DNA of 64,000 nucleotides from Leptospira noguchii serovar Panama str. CZ214 (GCF_000306255.2 NZ_AKWY02000034.1:434001-498000); one strand, 5' to 3'; numbered from the stretch's first letter, positions 1 through 13,801 are shown. Made by a program: numbers and translations. Notes: generated by a model from the letters alone, not told the origin.

Positions 1-254
1 TCTCTTTTATTTTTAAAAAAGAGAATGGATCTCACCTTTTTTCGAGCGCAGACCCCGGTGCTGTAATACGTATTTAAGACTTGATCGTTTCGAATACATT
101 CGATCGAAGAAATCAATCCAAAATTAATGGCTCCGTTTAATAGATAGTCTTTTAAAATGGCGGGATTTTCCGGGACAATTTCGTGTTTCTTATTTTTTTC
201 AAATCCCCAAGTTAATGGTCTTGCATTTAGGTGTTTAACGATTCCAATCTTCAA
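1..254 (-). CDS. mqnA: MqnA chorismate dehydratase (menaquinone futalosine route), 5' part only
   Basis: This is the N-terminal 84 codons of a gene that leaves the window at base 1. The translation begins [20 protein letters not shown] and continues with [15 protein letters not shown] and YSTGVCA, which fits the periplasmic-binding-protein-like fold of MqnA. In that family the enzyme converts chorismate to 3-enolpyruvyl-benzoate, the first step of the futalosine pathway to menaquinone. The start is a TTG whose last two bases are part of the TGA stop of the upstream gene (a TTGA overlap), so the two are probably translationally coupled. The family assignment comes from recognising the N-terminal pattern; the C-terminal half cannot be checked. 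Confidence 0.8.
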   Translation of the reverse strand, partial: MKIGIVKHLNARPLTWGFEKNKKHEIVPENPAILKDYLLNGAINFGLISSIECIRNDQVLNTYYSTGVCARKKVRSILFFKNKR

Positions 255-505
255 CAGTTTTCTCTTTCTAAAAACTCCAATAAAATTGGATAATCTGAAT
301 TTGCCAAATATAGAATTGCACAGTGATTGGCCGCTGGAACGGCGGCTCCTTCTAAAAAAAACAACTCTTCTCCGACTACAAAATAATGAATTTCCCTCGA
401 GTCTAAAAACGATTTTACGATAGAAAGTAACATTGGGTCCGTCGTTTCCCAGCGAGCCGAAAAATCGTTTTCGTCTTCTTGTTCGTTTCTTTCAAAAGGT
501 TCCAT
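251..505 (-). CDS. Small DUF2007-like protein
   Basis: An 84-residue protein with the pattern of DUF2007 (putative signal-transducing) proteins: a helix over [16 protein letters not shown], then [12 protein letters not shown], then a strand and final helix rich in hydrophobics. I chose the ATG; an in-frame TTG four codons upstream is possible and no clear Shine-Dalgarno separates them. It sits directly upstream of mqnA and its stop overlaps the mqnA start, so it is probably co-transcribed with it. No catalytic residues are visible. Function is unknown, and the family call is by pattern only. Confidence 0.6.
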   Translation of the reverse strand: MEPFERNEQEDENDFSARWETTDPMLLSIVKSFLDSREIHYFVVGEELFFLEGAAVPAANHCAILYLANSDYPILLEFLERENC

Positions 506-674
506 AAAAAGTTTCAAAAAACGTAACGTTTGAATTCCATTTTTTATACCGTCTCATTTTATCAACGGTTTTCAACCAGAAAGTTTTATGGATTTGAAAC
601 GATAAGAATTAAAATTGAGAAAAGTTGCAAAACGATTTTTTAATTCATATTTTGAAAACCTAAATTTGTAACTC

Positions 675-701
675 TTGACAGAGGATTCGGTTTTTTATAA
701 A
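675..701 (+). promoter_or_regulatory. Candidate sigma70 promoter inside the 5' end of the cheR reading frame
   Basis: TTGACA at 675-680 and TATAAA at 696-701 are separated by 15 bp. The TTG of the -35 box is also the first possible start codon of the longer cheR frame. If this is a promoter, transcription would begin about 6 nt before the ATG at 714, giving a nearly leaderless mRNA. The spacer is 2 bp shorter than ideal. Confidence 0.35.
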
Positions 702-713
702 CCATTTCAGAAT

Positions 714-1586
<873 letters not shown>

Positions 1587-2363
1587 TTTTACTCAGAATT
1601 ACATAATAAAGCATCTAATCTAACACTTTAAGAATATGAATTCAGCGTAAGAAAATCTGGGCGTGCGTTACCGGACCGTGCTTTCAGCTTCAGTCAATCA
1701 ATTGTATGAAAGAAACATTATGTAGATAGATCGTTTTACATTTCAATTTGTTATACATAAACGCGATCTGTCGAGCGCACTGCAGAGGAATCTGAGCGAA
1801 TGCCTCGCATTCAAGAAGCGATGTATTGAGTTCGAGAAGCTAGTTCCGCTGAGTTACCTCGCTTTCGTATTGATTACACCTAACTCATATTAAACGTAAT
1901 TTTGTAGTAAATATTGAGGTATTCAATTTTATAGAAATAGAGTTGTTGAAAAGTTAATTCTCCTTCAGTTTTATGAAAACGATTGATTGAAGCAGTTTTG
2001 TTATTTGAACTATGGAATTTTTCAGCAGCTCTGATGAGTAAATTTTTTCCATCTAAGAGTTTGTTCTAAAACCGTCCAATGTGGGAACTACAACGAAAAT
2101 TTAACGAAATTAGAACTGCTTGAAAGTTCGCAAATTGCCAAATGTAACCTAGTTTGTGGAGCTACTGCATTTTATTAAAAATTTCTAAAGAATTATCGTA
2201 TAAAATTCTTTGAGGTTTTGGGACAAGCCCTAAATCTATTAAAGGCAATTTCAAAAATACTTTATCTTTATTTAAAATGTTGATTCTGATTATACTACTG
2301 AATCCTGCTTTTATTTTTTCTATAATTCAATTTATTGATGGTTAAAAAATTTTCAAAGAGTTT
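1587..2363. other. Gene-free stretch with repeat material
   Basis: No reading frame here looks like a gene. The first third is a MITE-like element, described separately. The remainder is AT-rich, with one copy of the dispersed GTGGGAACTAC motif at 2081-2091. I could not recognise a decayed transposase. Confidence 0.6.
1633..1891. repeat. MITE-like element with 18-bp terminal inverted repeats (copy 1)
   Basis: The left end AATATGAATTCAGCGTAA (1633-1650) and the reverse complement of the right end (1874-1891) agree at 14 of 18 positions. The 259-bp interior is richer in G+C than its flanks and includes TGTCGAGCGCACTGCAGAGG. The end sequences resemble those of the element at 18709-18955, which is why both are called one family. 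Confidence 0.55.
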
Positions 2364-2885
2364 CTATGAAAATTCTTTCCAGATTCGGATCCATTCCTTT
2401 TGCATTTCATAAGGTTCGTAAATTACAATTCTTGAATTTGCTAATACGTCTAAAAATCCAGCTTCATTTGGGAATCTAGGTACAATATGTTCATGAATAT
2501 GAGGAATTGAACCTCCCGAATTTTTACCTAGATTATAACCTAAGTTGAAACCCTGAACGTTCCAAAGTTTTTTTAAAATTGAAATCGCTTTTACAGTTCC
2601 TTCGTGAATTTCTATCGCTTCTTCTTTGGTTAGTTCTTCGTAGGAAAGAATATGACGTTTTGGAAAAACGATTAGATGTCCAGGGTTATAAGGATAAAGA
2701 TTCACCGAAACGATCGTAAGATCGGCTTCTGCGACGGTAAGATTAGGGACTTCCGGATCTTTTCTACAAATTCCGCAAAGAATACAATCTACATCTGGTC
2801 TTTTTCCTCTCGCATAATCCAGTTTGTGAATAGAAAAAAGATTTTTCCTAGGTTCGTCCCATTGTGTAGAATTTGAATCTTCCAT
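2364..2885 (-). CDS. HIT family hydrolase (Ap4A-phosphorylase-like)
   Basis: HIT proteins hydrolyse or transfer nucleotides from dinucleoside polyphosphates or nucleotide conjugates through a histidine triad. The triad is visible as HIHEH at residues 129-133. A CILC pair with a further C near residues 34-40 could bind zinc, as in several Ap4A-type HIT proteins. [13 protein letters not shown] is the typical central strand. The protein is 173 residues from the ATG; a GTG two codons earlier is possible. It stands alone between repeat-rich intergenic regions. The exact substrate cannot be told from sequence. Confidence 0.88.
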   Translation of the reverse strand: MEDSNSTQWDEPRKNLFSIHKLDYARGKRPDVDCILCGICRKDPEVPNLTVAEADLTIVSVNLYPYNPGHLIVFPKRHILSYEELTKEEAIEIHEGTVKAISILKKLWNVQGFNLGYNLGKNSGGSIPHIHEHIVPRFPNEAGFLDVLANSRIVIYEPYEMQKEWIRIWKEFS

Positions 2886-3019
2886 ACACACTAAATTATT
2901 TAAATCTTCTTTTGTGTCAAAAGATTAGCGAGTGTTTGTAAAACTTGAATAGATTTTTAAAAACTCTTATGCGGTTTCGTAATCAATTTAGCATATAAGT
3001 TCGATTTACGGAAAAAGAT

Positions 3020-3308
3020 AAAATGTGGGAACTCATACTTTTAACTTTCAAAAACGAGAAATTGAGTAGTACTTTAAAAATGTGGGAACTCATACTTTTA
3101 ACTTTCAAAAACGAGAAATTGAGTAGTACTTTAAAAATGTGGGAACTCATACTTTTAACTTTCAAAAACGAGAAATTGAGTAGTACTTTAAAAATGTGGG
3201 AACTCATACTTTTAACTTTCAAAAACGAGAAATTGAGTAGTACTTTAAAAATGTGGGAACTCATACTTTTAACTTTCAAGAACGAGAAAATTGAGTAGAT
3301 TCTAAAAT
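3020..3308. repeat. 57-bp tandem repeat, five units (VNTR candidate)
   Basis: Five head-to-tail units start with AAAATGTGGGAACTCATAC, spaced 57 bp apart (motif starts at 3025, 3082, 3139, 3196 and 3253). A sixth partial motif is at 3309. The first four units are almost identical; the fifth has a few changes. Because 57 is a multiple of three and the unit lacks stops, both strands read through as spurious repetitive open frames. The array ends about 40 bp before the earliest rsmH start. Confidence 0.95.
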
Positions 3309-3346
3309 GTGGGAACTCACACAAAACAACCGGTCAAATTCAATTT

Positions 3347-4390
3347 TTGAGAATTTCTACAGATTTGACCGTAAACTACAATTTTAATCAATCCGAATCT
3401 CCTTGCAGGATCATCACTTTAGAAAAGAATGGAACTAACTTGGAACCAGTTCATTATTCAGTTCAAGCAAAAGAGATTCTTCAAATTTTTAAAGAGAATT
3501 TTCAAAAAGAAGATCCTGTATTATTTTTAGATGGAACTGCAGGAGAAGGAGGACATAGTTTTTTATTTTTAAAAGAATTTCCGAAATCTAAAATTCTACT
3601 CTGTGACAGAGATCCGATTATGCTTTCGAGAGCTCTTGCAAGACTTTCTGATTTTTCAGAAAGGATCATTTCGATCCAGACAAACTTTTCAGAGATCGAT
3701 CAAAATCTTCTTAACTCCTATGGAATTGATCAAACTCCTCAGGGAATCTTATTGGATCTTGGAATTTCCACATTTCATCTTTTTCATTCAGGAAGAGGTT
3801 TTAGTTTTCGAGAATCGGAACCTTTGGATATGAGACTCAATCCAAATAGTGGACAGAGTGCAGAAGAGATTTTAAATACATACCCTAAAGACAGATTGAT
3901 GAATATATTTTACAAGTATGGAGAGGAGAGATGGTCAAAGAAAATCGCAGAAGTAATTATAGAAACTAGAAAACAAAATTCAATTTCAACTACTTCCGAA
4001 CTTGCAAATCTGATTTCTAAAATAATTCCCCGAAAATTTTGGCCGCCTGGAAGACATCCAGCGACTCGAATTTTTCAAGCGCTTCGGATTGAAGTCAATC
4101 AGGAGCTGGCTCATATTGAAAAGGGACTCGGTTCTCTTTTGAATCTTTTGCGTTTTGGAGGAGTAATACAAGTGATTTCGTTTCATTCTCTCGAAGATAG
4201 AATCGTTAAAAATTCTTTTAGAGATTATGCGAAACAAAACGACTTTGAACTGATTACTAAAAAACCGATTCTTCCTTCTGAAGAAGAAATCAATGAGAAT
4301 CCCGCTTCTCGTTCGGCAAAATTGAGAGTACTTAGAAAAACAAAATCGGTCGATAAAAAATACAGAAATAAAAATTTCGAAGAAGAGTAA
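3347..4390 (+). CDS. rsmH: RsmH, 16S rRNA (cytosine-1402-N4) methyltransferase
   Basis: RsmH (MraW) methylates C1402 of 16S rRNA and is classically the first or second gene of the dcw cluster, as here. The SAM site DGTAGEGGH is at residues 62-70, the family entry motif EPVHYSV at 33-39, and HSLEDRIVK lies near the C-terminus. The coordinates use the most upstream TTG. RsmH proteins normally start only a few residues before the HxPV motif, so a TTG at 3440 may be the true start. mraZ, often found upstream, is absent. The tandem repeat ends just before this gene. Confidence 0.93.
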   Translation: MRISTDLTVNYNFNQSESPCRIITLEKNGTNLEPVHYSVQAKEILQIFKENFQKEDPVLFLDGTAGEGGHSFLFLKEFPKSKILLCDRDPIMLSRALARLSDFSERIISIQTNFSEIDQNLLNSYGIDQTPQGILLDLGISTFHLFHSGRGFSFRESEPLDMRLNPNSGQSAEEILNTYPKDRLMNIFYKYGEERWSKKIAEVIIETRKQNSISTTSELANLISKIIPRKFWPPGRHPATRIFQALRIEVNQELAHIEKGLGSLLNLLRFGGVIQVISFHSLEDRIVKNSFRDYAKQNDFELITKKPILPSEEEINENPASRSAKLRVLRKTKSVDKKYRNKNFEEE

Positions 4391-4402
4391 GAATAAAAAT
4401 AG

Positions 4403-4756
4403 ATGTCGTCGTTTCTAAAACATTCCATTTGGAAAGATCTCTGGACTTTATTTTTGAACTTAGGAAAGGTGATTCTTTTTTTAAGTTTATTTTTTCTTTA
4501 TGTTTGGCAAAACGTTCAAGTTGCCAGACTCAACAGAGAAATAGGAATTGCTACGAATGAAAAGATTAAACAGATTAAGAAAAACGACGATTTAAAAATT
4601 GGAGTCGCTACTTATACTTCCGCAAAAAGAATCGAAACTCTTTACAGAAAAACATATAACTATCTTCCTATCACAGTGGGGGATAGAATTATTACTTTGA
4701 ACTTACCACCCGAAAAAAACGAAGATGAAAATGAAGTTAACCAGTCTTCTCCTTGA
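4403..4756 (+). CDS. ftsL: FtsL-like small division protein
   Basis: A 117-residue bitopic protein with one membrane helix (about residues 14-36), then a charged helical stretch ([20 protein letters not shown]) of coiled-coil character and a short periplasmic tail. FtsL bridges the FtsQB complex and the FtsWI synthase. FtsL sequences diverge strongly, so this call rests on size, topology and position between rsmH and murE. Its end overlaps murE by 32 nt. The ftsI gene that usually follows ftsL is missing. Confidence 0.65.
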   Translation: MSSFLKHSIWKDLWTLFLNLGKVILFLSLFFLYVWQNVQVARLNREIGIATNEKIKQIKKNDDLKIGVATYTSAKRIETLYRKTYNYLPITVGDRIITLNLPPEKNEDENEVNQSSP

Positions 4757-6245
4757 ATTCCCAGAACTTAAATTAAAATCTTACCCTTCCGAAAAAAATC
4801 CGGATTCAATCGAAATTGAATATATCCAATCGGATTCTAGGAAGACAAATGAAAACGATATATTCTGCGTAGCCGATTCTATTGGTTTCAAAAAGAAAGA
4901 ATTTATTTCCAATACAAAAGCTTCCCTAATTTTACTACGAACCGATTCTAACGTGTTTAATGATTCTTTAGAAGTGATAAATTCTTCCAAAGTTTTTTTG
5001 GAATGTGAAACTGACCCGGAACAACTACAAGGTAAAATCGCTTCTTTTCTTTTAGGAAATCCTTCTAAAGATCTAGAGATTATAGCCGTAACTGGGACAA
5101 ACGGTAAAACTTCTTTGACGAATATTCTATTTTCATTGACAAAAGACCAAGGAATCCGTTGTGGATTGATCGGAACAATTGGAGTCAAGTTTGGAGATAG
5201 AGTGATAGATACAGGTTATACTACACCGGACGCTTCTTCTCTCAACTTAATTCTCAAAGAGATGAAAGAAGACGGAATCACTACCATTTTTATGGAAGCA
5301 AGTTCTCATGGTCTCAAATTAGGAAGAATGAATGGAATTTCTATAAAAGCAGGGGTATTTACAAATCTTACTCAAGATCACTTAGACTTTCATTCAGATA
5401 TGGAAGATTATTTTGAAAGTAAGTTTCGTCTTTTTGAAATTTTAGATTTTTCTAAATCTCCTTTTGCCGTTTTGGATTACTCTGCGTCTAATGGAAGCAA
5501 ACTCTATCAGAAAATTCTAAATCGATTTCCGGATCTTCCAATAAATACGTTAGACGGTATTGATGGTAAATATAAAGTAAGTGACATTTTTTTAAACTTA
5601 CAAGGCACTTACTACGTTTTAAATTTGTCCGAAAACCAAAAACAAAAAATTTCAACCAATTTGCTTGGTTCGTTTAACGTTCGAAATACGGCTCTTGCAT
5701 TTTTAACTGGAATTGGTATAGGTTTGGATTTAGAAAAGATGTCTAACTCTCTGAAAAAAATCCCTCAGATTCCTGGAAGATTTCAGATCGTTTATAATAA
5801 AGATCGTTCTAAGATGGCGGTGGTGGATTATGCACATACTCCGGATGCACTCGAAAATATAATCCGAAGTGTAAGGGATTCTCAACCTAAACGTTTAATT
5901 ACTTTATTTGGATGTGGAGGAGATCGGGATAGAACCAAACGACCTAAAATGGCTCGAATCGCCGAACAACTTTCCGATCAGGTGATCTTGACTTCCGATA
6001 ATCCTAGAACGGAAAAACCGGAGGCGATTTTAGATGAAATTCAAACCGGATTTTCCACTGGTTTCACTCCACTTTTAAGAGAAGTAGACCGTGCAAAAGC
6101 AATTGTGGAAGGGATTTCTTGTTTACCCGAAGGAGGGTGTTTACTCGTGGCTGGAAAAGGACACGAAGAATACCAGATCATTGGAAAGGAAAAACGTCAT
6201 TTTAGCGACGTAGAAGAAGTTCAAAAAGCATTCGGGCTTTTTTAG
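4725..6245 (+). CDS. murE: MurE, UDP-MurNAc-tripeptide synthetase
   Basis: MurE adds the third stem-peptide residue to UDP-MurNAc-L-Ala-D-Glu in the cytoplasm, using ATP. The Mur-ligase P-loop GTNGKTS is at residues 124-130. A DNPR motif near residue 425 is the signature of meso-diaminopimelate-adding enzymes, consistent with DAP-type peptidoglycan in Leptospira. AGKGHEEYQ lies near the C-terminus. At 506 residues it has the family length. Two ATGs, two codons apart, could be the start; both lie inside the ftsL frame, so translation is coupled. Confidence 0.96.
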   Translation: MKMKLTSLLLEFPELKLKSYPSEKNPDSIEIEYIQSDSRKTNENDIFCVADSIGFKKKEFISNTKASLILLRTDSNVFNDSLEVINSSKVFLECETDPEQLQGKIASFLLGNPSKDLEIIAVTGTNGKTSLTNILFSLTKDQGIRCGLIGTIGVKFGDRVIDTGYTTPDASSLNLILKEMKEDGITTIFMEASSHGLKLGRMNGISIKAGVFTNLTQDHLDFHSDMEDYFESKFRLFEILDFSKSPFAVLDYSASNGSKLYQKILNRFPDLPINTLDGIDGKYKVSDIFLNLQGTYYVLNLSENQKQKISTNLLGSFNVRNTALAFLTGIGIGLDLEKMSNSLKKIPQIPGRFQIVYNKDRSKMAVVDYAHTPDALENIIRSVRDSQPKRLITLFGCGGDRDRTKRPKMARIAEQLSDQVILTSDNPRTEKPEAILDEIQTGFSTGFTPLLREVDRAKAIVEGISCLPEGGCLLVAGKGHEEYQIIGKEKRHFSDVEEVQKAFGLF

Positions 6246-6301
6246 AAATTTTCCGATACAAAAAATGAATACTCCGTTTTTCTAAAAGCAGGACAGGTAA
6301 A

Positions 6302-7408
6302 ATGTTTTATTATCTCTATGATCTTTATTTCAATCATCTAGATTCACTTCGGATTTTCAGTTATGTTACCTTTAGAGCTTTGATGGCTGGTTTGACTTCT
6401 ATGTTAGTCACGTTTTGGTTCGGACATAGGATTATAGACTTTTTATACGGATTAAAATTTAGAGAATCCGTTCGAGACGACGGCCCAAAATCCCACGAAA
6501 TTAAAAAAGGAACACCTACGATGGGAGGACTTTTAATCATAGGTTCTCTTTTGATTTCGGTTTTACTCTGGGGTAATTTAAAAAATCCGAATGTAATTTT
6601 ACTCTCCGTATTTTCCCTTTCTTTTTCTGCATTGGGTTTTGCAGATGATTATATGAAATCAGTAAAAAGGATCAAGGGTGGAATGAGGGCCAGAACTAAG
6701 TTTATCCTTTCGATTTTGATTTCTTTTGTTTTTTGTATATTATTTTTTTATTATACTGGAACGACCGGTCAAACAGGTAAAATTTCTTTTCAGCTTACGG
6801 ATTTGTTTTTTCCTTTTGTCAAGGGACCCGTAATCGCGTTAGGTGTAATTGCAATTCCCTTTTCAATTCTTGTAATCATTGGTTCTTCTCATGCGGTGAA
6901 TTTGACGGACGGACTTGATGGTCTTGCAACAGGAACCGTTGTGGTTTCAGTAATGACTTTAGGAATCATTGCATATTTTTCTGGAACTCCTATTGTGGCG
7001 AATTATCTGAACATCCCTTATCTTCCGGGTGCACACGAATATTCCGTATTTCTTTCCGCGCTTACAGGTGCACTTTTCGGTTTTTTATGGTTCAACGCGC
7101 ACCCCGCCCAAGTGTTTATGGGTGATACCGGTTCCTTATTTTTAGGAGCGACACTTGGAATGATCGTAATTCTTTTGAAGAAGGAAATTTTACTTTTAAT
7201 CTTAGGAGCGATCTTTGTCAGCGAAGCTATTTCGGTAATACTTCAAGTAGGTTCATTTAAACTGACCGGAAAAAGGATTTTTAAAATGGCGCCGCTTCAT
7301 CATCATTTTGAGTTAGGCGGACTAAAGGAAACTAAAATAGTGATTCGTTTTTGGATCATTGCGATCATTTTGGCGATCATATCTTTGTCTACTTTGAAAA
7401 TTCAATGA
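6302..7408 (+). CDS. mraY: MraY, phospho-MurNAc-pentapeptide translocase
   Basis: An integral membrane enzyme that links phospho-MurNAc-pentapeptide to undecaprenyl phosphate, making lipid I. The catalytic aspartate motif FADDYMKS is near residues 114-121, [12 protein letters not shown] near 200-211, and the cytoplasmic histidine motif [10 protein letters not shown] near 328-337. About ten membrane helices are evident. At 368 residues it matches the family. It follows murE after 56 nt and its TGA overlaps the ftsW ATG (ATGA). Confidence 0.97.
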   Translation: MFYYLYDLYFNHLDSLRIFSYVTFRALMAGLTSMLVTFWFGHRIIDFLYGLKFRESVRDDGPKSHEIKKGTPTMGGLLIIGSLLISVLLWGNLKNPNVILLSVFSLSFSALGFADDYMKSVKRIKGGMRARTKFILSILISFVFCILFFYYTGTTGQTGKISFQLTDLFFPFVKGPVIALGVIAIPFSILVIIGSSHAVNLTDGLDGLATGTVVVSVMTLGIIAYFSGTPIVANYLNIPYLPGAHEYSVFLSALTGALFGFLWFNAHPAQVFMGDTGSLFLGATLGMIVILLKKEILLLILGAIFVSEAISVILQVGSFKLTGKRIFKMAPLHHHFELGGLKETKIVIRFWIIAIILAIISLSTLKIQ

Positions 7409-8559
7409 TCGATTTTATCATAAGAAAGTGGAGAGAATTTTGGCTTCCCGGAAAAAATTCCTTAGACGTTCTTTTGGTCGTGACAATTTTTATTCTCTTA
7501 TTTACTGGGCTCTGTGTTATGTATTCTTCTTCGAGTATTACAGCCTGGAGAGAGTTTAAGGATTCTGAATATTTTTTAAAAAAACAAACAATTTGGATTT
7601 GTATAGGATTGGTTTTCTTTTTTTTCTTTTCCCTATTTCCTTATCAAAAACTCGAAAAACTAGCGTTAGTCGGAATTGTTTTGGCGATAGGTCTTTTGGT
7701 TTTGGTTTTTATTCCTGGAATTGGAAAATCCGTTTCTACTTATTACGGAAGAAACTTTCACAGATGGATCGCCTTGGGTCCATATCAATTACAACCTTCC
7801 GAGGTGGCTAAGGTGGCGGTTCTTGTTTATCTCGCTTCTCTCTTTCAAAAATTAAAATTAGAAATTACTCCGGACTATAAAAAACTTCTAATCCCCATTT
7901 TACTTCTTTTGACAGTGATTGTGTTGATTCTTGTAGAACCTGCGTTTGGAACCACACTTGAAATTCTATTTGTCATTTTGGGTTTTATTTTTTTATTCGG
8001 ATTTCCATTTCGAAACCTGCTCATTGCAGGGATTGTTTCACTTCCGTTGATTTATATTTTGATCGATCGTGTAGGTTATCGAAAGAAAAGGGTAGAGGTT
8101 TGGCTTGATCCCTATCGGTATCGTTTTGATGAAGGTCATCAGCTCGTAACTTCGTTTAGAGCATTTTTAGACGGTGGATGGTTCGGAAATAAATTGGCAT
8201 CTGGTTACGCACATAGATATTTAACTTACAGTCATACCGATTTCGTGCTTTCTACGTTTGTAGAAGATTTTGGTTTTATCGGATTTATGACGTTTATTTT
8301 TCTGGTTCTACTTTTATTATTCCGAAGTTTTTATTTGATCCAAAAAGTTCAAGATCCGTTTGGATTTTATTTAGGATCGGGGATTTTGATCGTTTTAGGA
8401 ACCCAGTTTATCATCAATATGTTTGTAGTAACTGGAATTTTTCCGATTACCGGAATTAGTTTGCCGTTTGTAAGTTACGGAGGATCTTCGATTCTGATCG
8501 TGTTGATTTCTCTCGGAATTCTTGTCAATATTACTCGAAAGGAAAATTTGGGTCTATGA
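7405..8559 (+). CDS. ftsW: FtsW/RodA-family lipid II polymerase (SEDS)
   Basis: SEDS glycosyltransferases polymerise lipid II; FtsW acts at the septum with a class B PBP. Family motifs seen are [43 protein letters not shown] with VEDFGFIG, and [13 protein letters not shown] near the C-terminus. About ten membrane helices. I chose the ATG that overlaps the mraY stop by 4 nt; an extended frame upstream lies inside mraY and is not credible. FtsW rather than RodA is inferred from its dcw position. The partner ftsI is not in this cluster. Confidence 0.92.
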   Translation: MIDFIIRKWREFWLPGKNSLDVLLVVTIFILLFTGLCVMYSSSSITAWREFKDSEYFLKKQTIWICIGLVFFFFFSLFPYQKLEKLALVGIVLAIGLLVLVFIPGIGKSVSTYYGRNFHRWIALGPYQLQPSEVAKVAVLVYLASLFQKLKLEITPDYKKLLIPILLLLTVIVLILVEPAFGTTLEILFVILGFIFLFGFPFRNLLIAGIVSLPLIYILIDRVGYRKKRVEVWLDPYRYRFDEGHQLVTSFRAFLDGGWFGNKLASGYAHRYLTYSHTDFVLSTFVEDFGFIGFMTFIFLVLLLLFRSFYLIQKVQDPFGFYLGSGILIVLGTQFIINMFVVTGIFPITGISLPFVSYGGSSILIVLISLGILVNITRKENLGL

Positions 8560-9632
8560 GATCAATTGTAATCGTAGCCGGTGGAACCGGAGGACATATT
8601 TCACCGGGAGTTGCACTTGCGGAAGTATTGACCGAATTGAAAGAAAAAATTGGATATGAAAATTTATATTTATATTCTTTGGTTCGTAATAAAAATAATC
8701 AGGATTTAGAACAGGCTCCTTGCCCGGTTTTATGGCATAATCTTCCGCCTCTTTCCAGTAATTTTTTTCTATTTCCTATTCGGTATACCATTCAAATTAT
8801 AAAGACTTTTATTATATTTAAAAAATTGAATATAGATGTAATCATAGGAATGGGAGGGTATTCTACGGTATCTTCTATTCTTTATGGGATATTTTTTAGA
8901 AAAAAAATTTATCTCTGTGAGCAGAATACAATTCCGGGAAACGTAAATCGATTGTTCTTTCGATTTGCGAGTAAAGTGGCGTTTAGTTTACCGCCTAAAA
9001 ATTCTAAAATTCCATGCGATTATCAAGTGTTGGGAAATCCTCTTCGAAAAAAAACGATTCCAAAGATGTCTCTTAAGTTTTTCGAAAAATATGATACTAA
9101 AAAGAAAAAACAATTTAACGTGCTTGTGATGGGAGGAAGTCAAGGTGCGAGGCAGATCAATAATATTGTAATCGCTTTAATGGGTCATGAGGAAATCAAC
9201 ACTCAATTCCGATTTAGGGTACTGACCGGTTCAGCTCTTTACGAAGAGGTTTCTAAAAAATCTAAAAAGGACGCGGAACTTATCTCTTATTCGGATAACA
9301 TGAAGGAACACTATGAATGGGCAAACTTTGTCATTGCTCGTTCCGGCTCTGGAGTTCTTTCCGAATGTGCCGCATTTGCATTGCCTATGATTTTGATACC
9401 TTATCCTTATGCAAAAGACGATCACCAAATGGCAAACGCAAAATATTTTGAGCTCAACGGGGCGGCGATCGTAATTGATCAAAAAGACGAGGATGAGTCT
9501 TATCTCTTTCGTGTTCTAGATCAAATGGCAAATAACGTCAATTTGTTAAACGACATGTCAATCAGTTCTCTTGAATGTTCTCACGTGGACGCTTCCAAGG
9601 ACACGGCTAAATACTTTTTTTCTCTCGATTGA
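8556..9632 (+). CDS. murG: MurG, lipid II synthase
   Basis: MurG transfers GlcNAc from UDP-GlcNAc to lipid I on the inner face of the membrane. The N-terminal [10 protein letters not shown] loop (residues 9-18) is the lipid-I-binding signature, and [10 protein letters not shown] plus [14 protein letters not shown] form the C-terminal GT-B sugar-nucleotide site. At 358 residues it has normal length. It overlaps ftsW by 4 nt (ATGA) and its own stop overlaps the TTG start of murC (TTGA). Confidence 0.96.
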   Translation: MRSIVIVAGGTGGHISPGVALAEVLTELKEKIGYENLYLYSLVRNKNNQDLEQAPCPVLWHNLPPLSSNFFLFPIRYTIQIIKTFIIFKKLNIDVIIGMGGYSTVSSILYGIFFRKKIYLCEQNTIPGNVNRLFFRFASKVAFSLPPKNSKIPCDYQVLGNPLRKKTIPKMSLKFFEKYDTKKKKQFNVLVMGGSQGARQINNIVIALMGHEEINTQFRFRVLTGSALYEEVSKKSKKDAELISYSDNMKEHYEWANFVIARSGSGVLSECAAFALPMILIPYPYAKDDHQMANAKYFELNGAAIVIDQKDEDESYLFRVLDQMANNVNLLNDMSISSLECSHVDASKDTAKYFFSLD

Positions 9633-11113
9633 AGATGGATCCAAAATCCTTTCAAAAACCGTTTTTTTTGGGAATCGGCGGCTCTGGAATGTCTTCTCTT
9701 GCGTTTTTATTTTTGAGCAAGGGTTTTGAGGTAAGTGGGTACGACGGTAAAAATTCCGGAGTTGTGGAGAAATTGATTTCAAATGGAGCAATCGTATTCC
9801 ATAAATCTGATATTATAGAAATAGAAAATTATAGTATAGCGGTATATTCTTCCGCTATCCGATTGGATAGCCACCCTTTGGTAAAAAAGTTTAGGGAAAA
9901 AGGAATTCCTTTGATTCATCGATCGGAACTACTTCATAAAATCATGTCGGAGAAAAAACAAATTTCAGTTGCGGGTTCGCATGGAAAAACAACTACAACC
10001 GCAATGACGGCGTTTTTATTGGAAAAGTGTGGAATGTTTCCATCCGTAATGGTGGGAGGAGAAGTAGCGTTTTTAGGTGGTAAGGGTGGAGTATGGGGAA
10101 AGGGTGAATGGGGAATATTTGAATCGGACGAATCGGACGGAACATTTAATAATCATTATGCGGAAATCAGAATCCTTACTAATGTAGACGAAGACCATTT
10201 AGATTATTATAAAACTAGAGAAAACTTGTTGAACGCATTTGCGCGTTATATGGAAAGAGCATCCAGGAGATTGATTTTAAATTTAGACGATATAGGAATT
10301 AGGGATTCTATTAAACTTATCAAAGATCGTTCCAGAATATTAGGGTTTTCTAAAATTGAAAATCCGGATGAATTTATGGATGTTTTGTCGCAAAATTCGA
10401 AAAAACCAATTGTACAAGATTTAAAAGAGAATTCTTTCGAAATCGGAATATTTGATTTTACAAAAAAAGAGGTTTTTTCTGACATTGATCTAGAACAAAT
10501 TGTATATTATACAATACAATCTAGGGTTTTATATTTTTATTTTCAAAAAAAAGAATATTCTTTTTCTCTAAAGTATCCAGGTGAACACTACTTAAAAAAT
10601 GCTTTGGCTTCGATTTTGGCTTGTTTTGAAACTGGAATTCCTTTTTCTGAATTGGTTTCTAAAATTTCAGAATATTCAGGCGTAAATAGAAGACTTGAAT
10701 ATTTAGGAAGTAAAAACGGAATCGAAGTCTACGACGATTATGGTCATCATCCCACTGAAATCAAGGCGGTGATACAGTCTATGGAAGAGTTAAAAAAAGA
10801 AGGAAGGGCAGTCATATTGTTTCAACCACACAGATATACTCGAACGCAAAATCTTTATAAGGAGTTTGCAGAAAGTTTAGATTCGGGAGAGATTGTGTTT
10901 CTTTTACCAATTTATTCTGCAGGAGAAGACGCTATTGATGGAGTTAATGCAAAACTCATTGCAGATTTTATGAAGGTTCCTGCAAAAATTCTTACTAAGG
11001 AGATTTCGCAAGGAGTTCTTACATTGAAAAGTTTTCTAAAACCTGGAGATAAATTAGTCACCCTAGGAGCGGGTAACGTAAGGGATTGGGGGCTGGCTTT
11101 TTTAAAGGATTAA
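9629..11113 (+). CDS. murC: MurC, UDP-MurNAc-L-alanine ligase
   Basis: MurC attaches the first alanine to UDP-MurNAc. The N-terminal nucleotide-sugar loop [11 protein letters not shown] (about 14-24) and the P-loop [10 protein letters not shown] (about 116-125) are clear, as are [10 protein letters not shown] and QPHRYTRT of the C-terminal domain. The start is a TTG overlapping the murG stop; an ATG two codons in is the alternative. It ends the continuous dcw run; murB, murD, murF, ftsI, ftsQ, ftsA and ftsZ are not in the window. Confidence 0.96.
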   Translation: MKMDPKSFQKPFFLGIGGSGMSSLAFLFLSKGFEVSGYDGKNSGVVEKLISNGAIVFHKSDIIEIENYSIAVYSSAIRLDSHPLVKKFREKGIPLIHRSELLHKIMSEKKQISVAGSHGKTTTTAMTAFLLEKCGMFPSVMVGGEVAFLGGKGGVWGKGEWGIFESDESDGTFNNHYAEIRILTNVDEDHLDYYKTRENLLNAFARYMERASRRLILNLDDIGIRDSIKLIKDRSRILGFSKIENPDEFMDVLSQNSKKPIVQDLKENSFEIGIFDFTKKEVFSDIDLEQIVYYTIQSRVLYFYFQKKEYSFSLKYPGEHYLKNALASILACFETGIPFSELVSKISEYSGVNRRLEYLGSKNGIEVYDDYGHHPTEIKAVIQSMEELKKEGRAVILFQPHRYTRTQNLYKEFAESLDSGEIVFLLPIYSAGEDAIDGVNAKLIADFMKVPAKILTKEISQGVLTLKSFLKPGDKLVTLGAGNVRDWGLAFLKD

Positions 11114-11212
11114 GACTTCTTTTAAAAATTACTGATTAAAGTAAGAGTTTGGATTCTCCCGATTAAAAAACTTCTTGTATTTAGTTAAATTCTCCCTAAA
11201 GTCTTCCCATCT

Positions 11213-12405
11213 ATGAGATTAGAACAAAAACTAAAAAGATGGGTAGATAAGGGGCTCATCGGTTCTGAACAATCAGAAGCGATTTTAAATTTCGAAGAAA
11301 ATCGAAAATCTCCGTATCTATACTATTCGTTCCTCATTTTAGGCGCGGTCGTTATTGGAATTGGTGTTATTGCTATTATTGCAGCTAACTGGGAAGAAAT
11401 TCATGATTTTGTTAAATTGGGATTTGGCCTTGCCGTTCTTGCTCTTGTAGCGGGACTAGGTTTTTGGAAACGGAAAAATTCAAATCTACTTACAGTTTTT
11501 ATAATACTCTATTCAATTTTAATCTTAGGTATGATCGGACTGATCTCTCAGGTTTACAACTTAGAAGGAGAGTATTATCAAGCGGCGATGCTTTGGTGTA
11601 TACTCAGTTGTTTGTTCTTGATTGCAACCGATTCTAAAACCTTTTTGCATCTTTGGATTTTAGGGTTTCAAATTTTTATGATTGGATGGATCCAGGAATA
11701 CACTTTGGATCATCCGGAACATTTTGGACAAAACCAGAGTTACTGGATTCAATATTTTTATTATTCTCTAATGATTTTTACGGGAGTTTGGTTAGTTTCT
11801 GAAAAATTTGTTTTGGAATCTAGAAAAAATACTCTATTTTTTTGGGCCGTAATTTTTTGGATTGTTGGAACTTGGTCAATGAGTTTTTTTTCACATTTTA
11901 CCAACTCGTATAATGGTTCTGGCATAGAAGACGAGATAGATTATCAGTTTGGGTGGTTGATTATGATTTGTAGATTGTTGATTCTAATTCCAATTTTCTA
12001 TCTTTTAGTTTTTAATCCTGAAATTGATTCTAATCAAAAAAAATCTTTAGGAATCGGTTTAGTTTTATTTTTCTTACTGTGTTTCCCACATCCATTTCGT
12101 TATATTCATTCAGCAGAGCCGACAATCGGAACACATATTTGGAATTATTCTATCAAATTGTTTCCTTCTTTTTTGTTCCTTCTATTTTGGTTGGCAATTG
12201 CGTCCGCGTTTCGAAACCATAAAATGATTTTTGACCTTTCTTTAGCAATCATAGGAATTCGATTTCTATTCTTTTATTTTGATTTATTTGGAAGCCTCAC
12301 CTATACTGGATTTGGACTGATCATTTCTGGATTACTAATTATAATATTTACGATCGGATATTTAAAATACAGATCTAAGATAAGAATTTTATTAGGAGGA
12401 GGGGA

Positions 12406-12409
<4 letters not shown>
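11213..12409 (+). CDS. DUF2157 multi-pass membrane protein
   Basis: A 398-residue protein with a soluble N-terminus ([15 protein letters not shown], then SEQSEAIL) typical of DUF2157, followed by roughly 10-12 membrane helices. Function is unknown. The stop overlaps the next gene by 4 nt (ATGA), and DUF2157 genes are commonly paired with GDYXXLXY genes as here, which suggests one membrane complex. Spacing of about 100 nt from murC suggests a separate promoter. Confidence 0.85.

Positions 12410-13801
<1,392 letters not shown>

Noticed and set aside
157..423. Plus-strand frame of 88 codons
   Set aside because: It is antisense to the overlapping mqnA and DUF2007-like genes, which have recognisable protein patterns.
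1900..2363. Decayed insertion sequence
   Set aside because: No fragment translated into a recognisable transposase in any frame, so only repeat ends are reported.
3020..3308. CRISPR-like array
   Set aside because: The units are contiguous without variable spacers, and no cas gene is nearby.
2983..3324. Repetitive open frames on both strands over the tandem array
   Set aside because: The 57-bp period is a multiple of three without stops, so open frames are automatic. There is no ribosome site, and the translation is only the repeat unit.
7351..7404. N-terminal extension of ftsW
   Set aside because: It lies within mraY in another frame; the ATG at 7405 with ATGA overlap gives the family-typical start.
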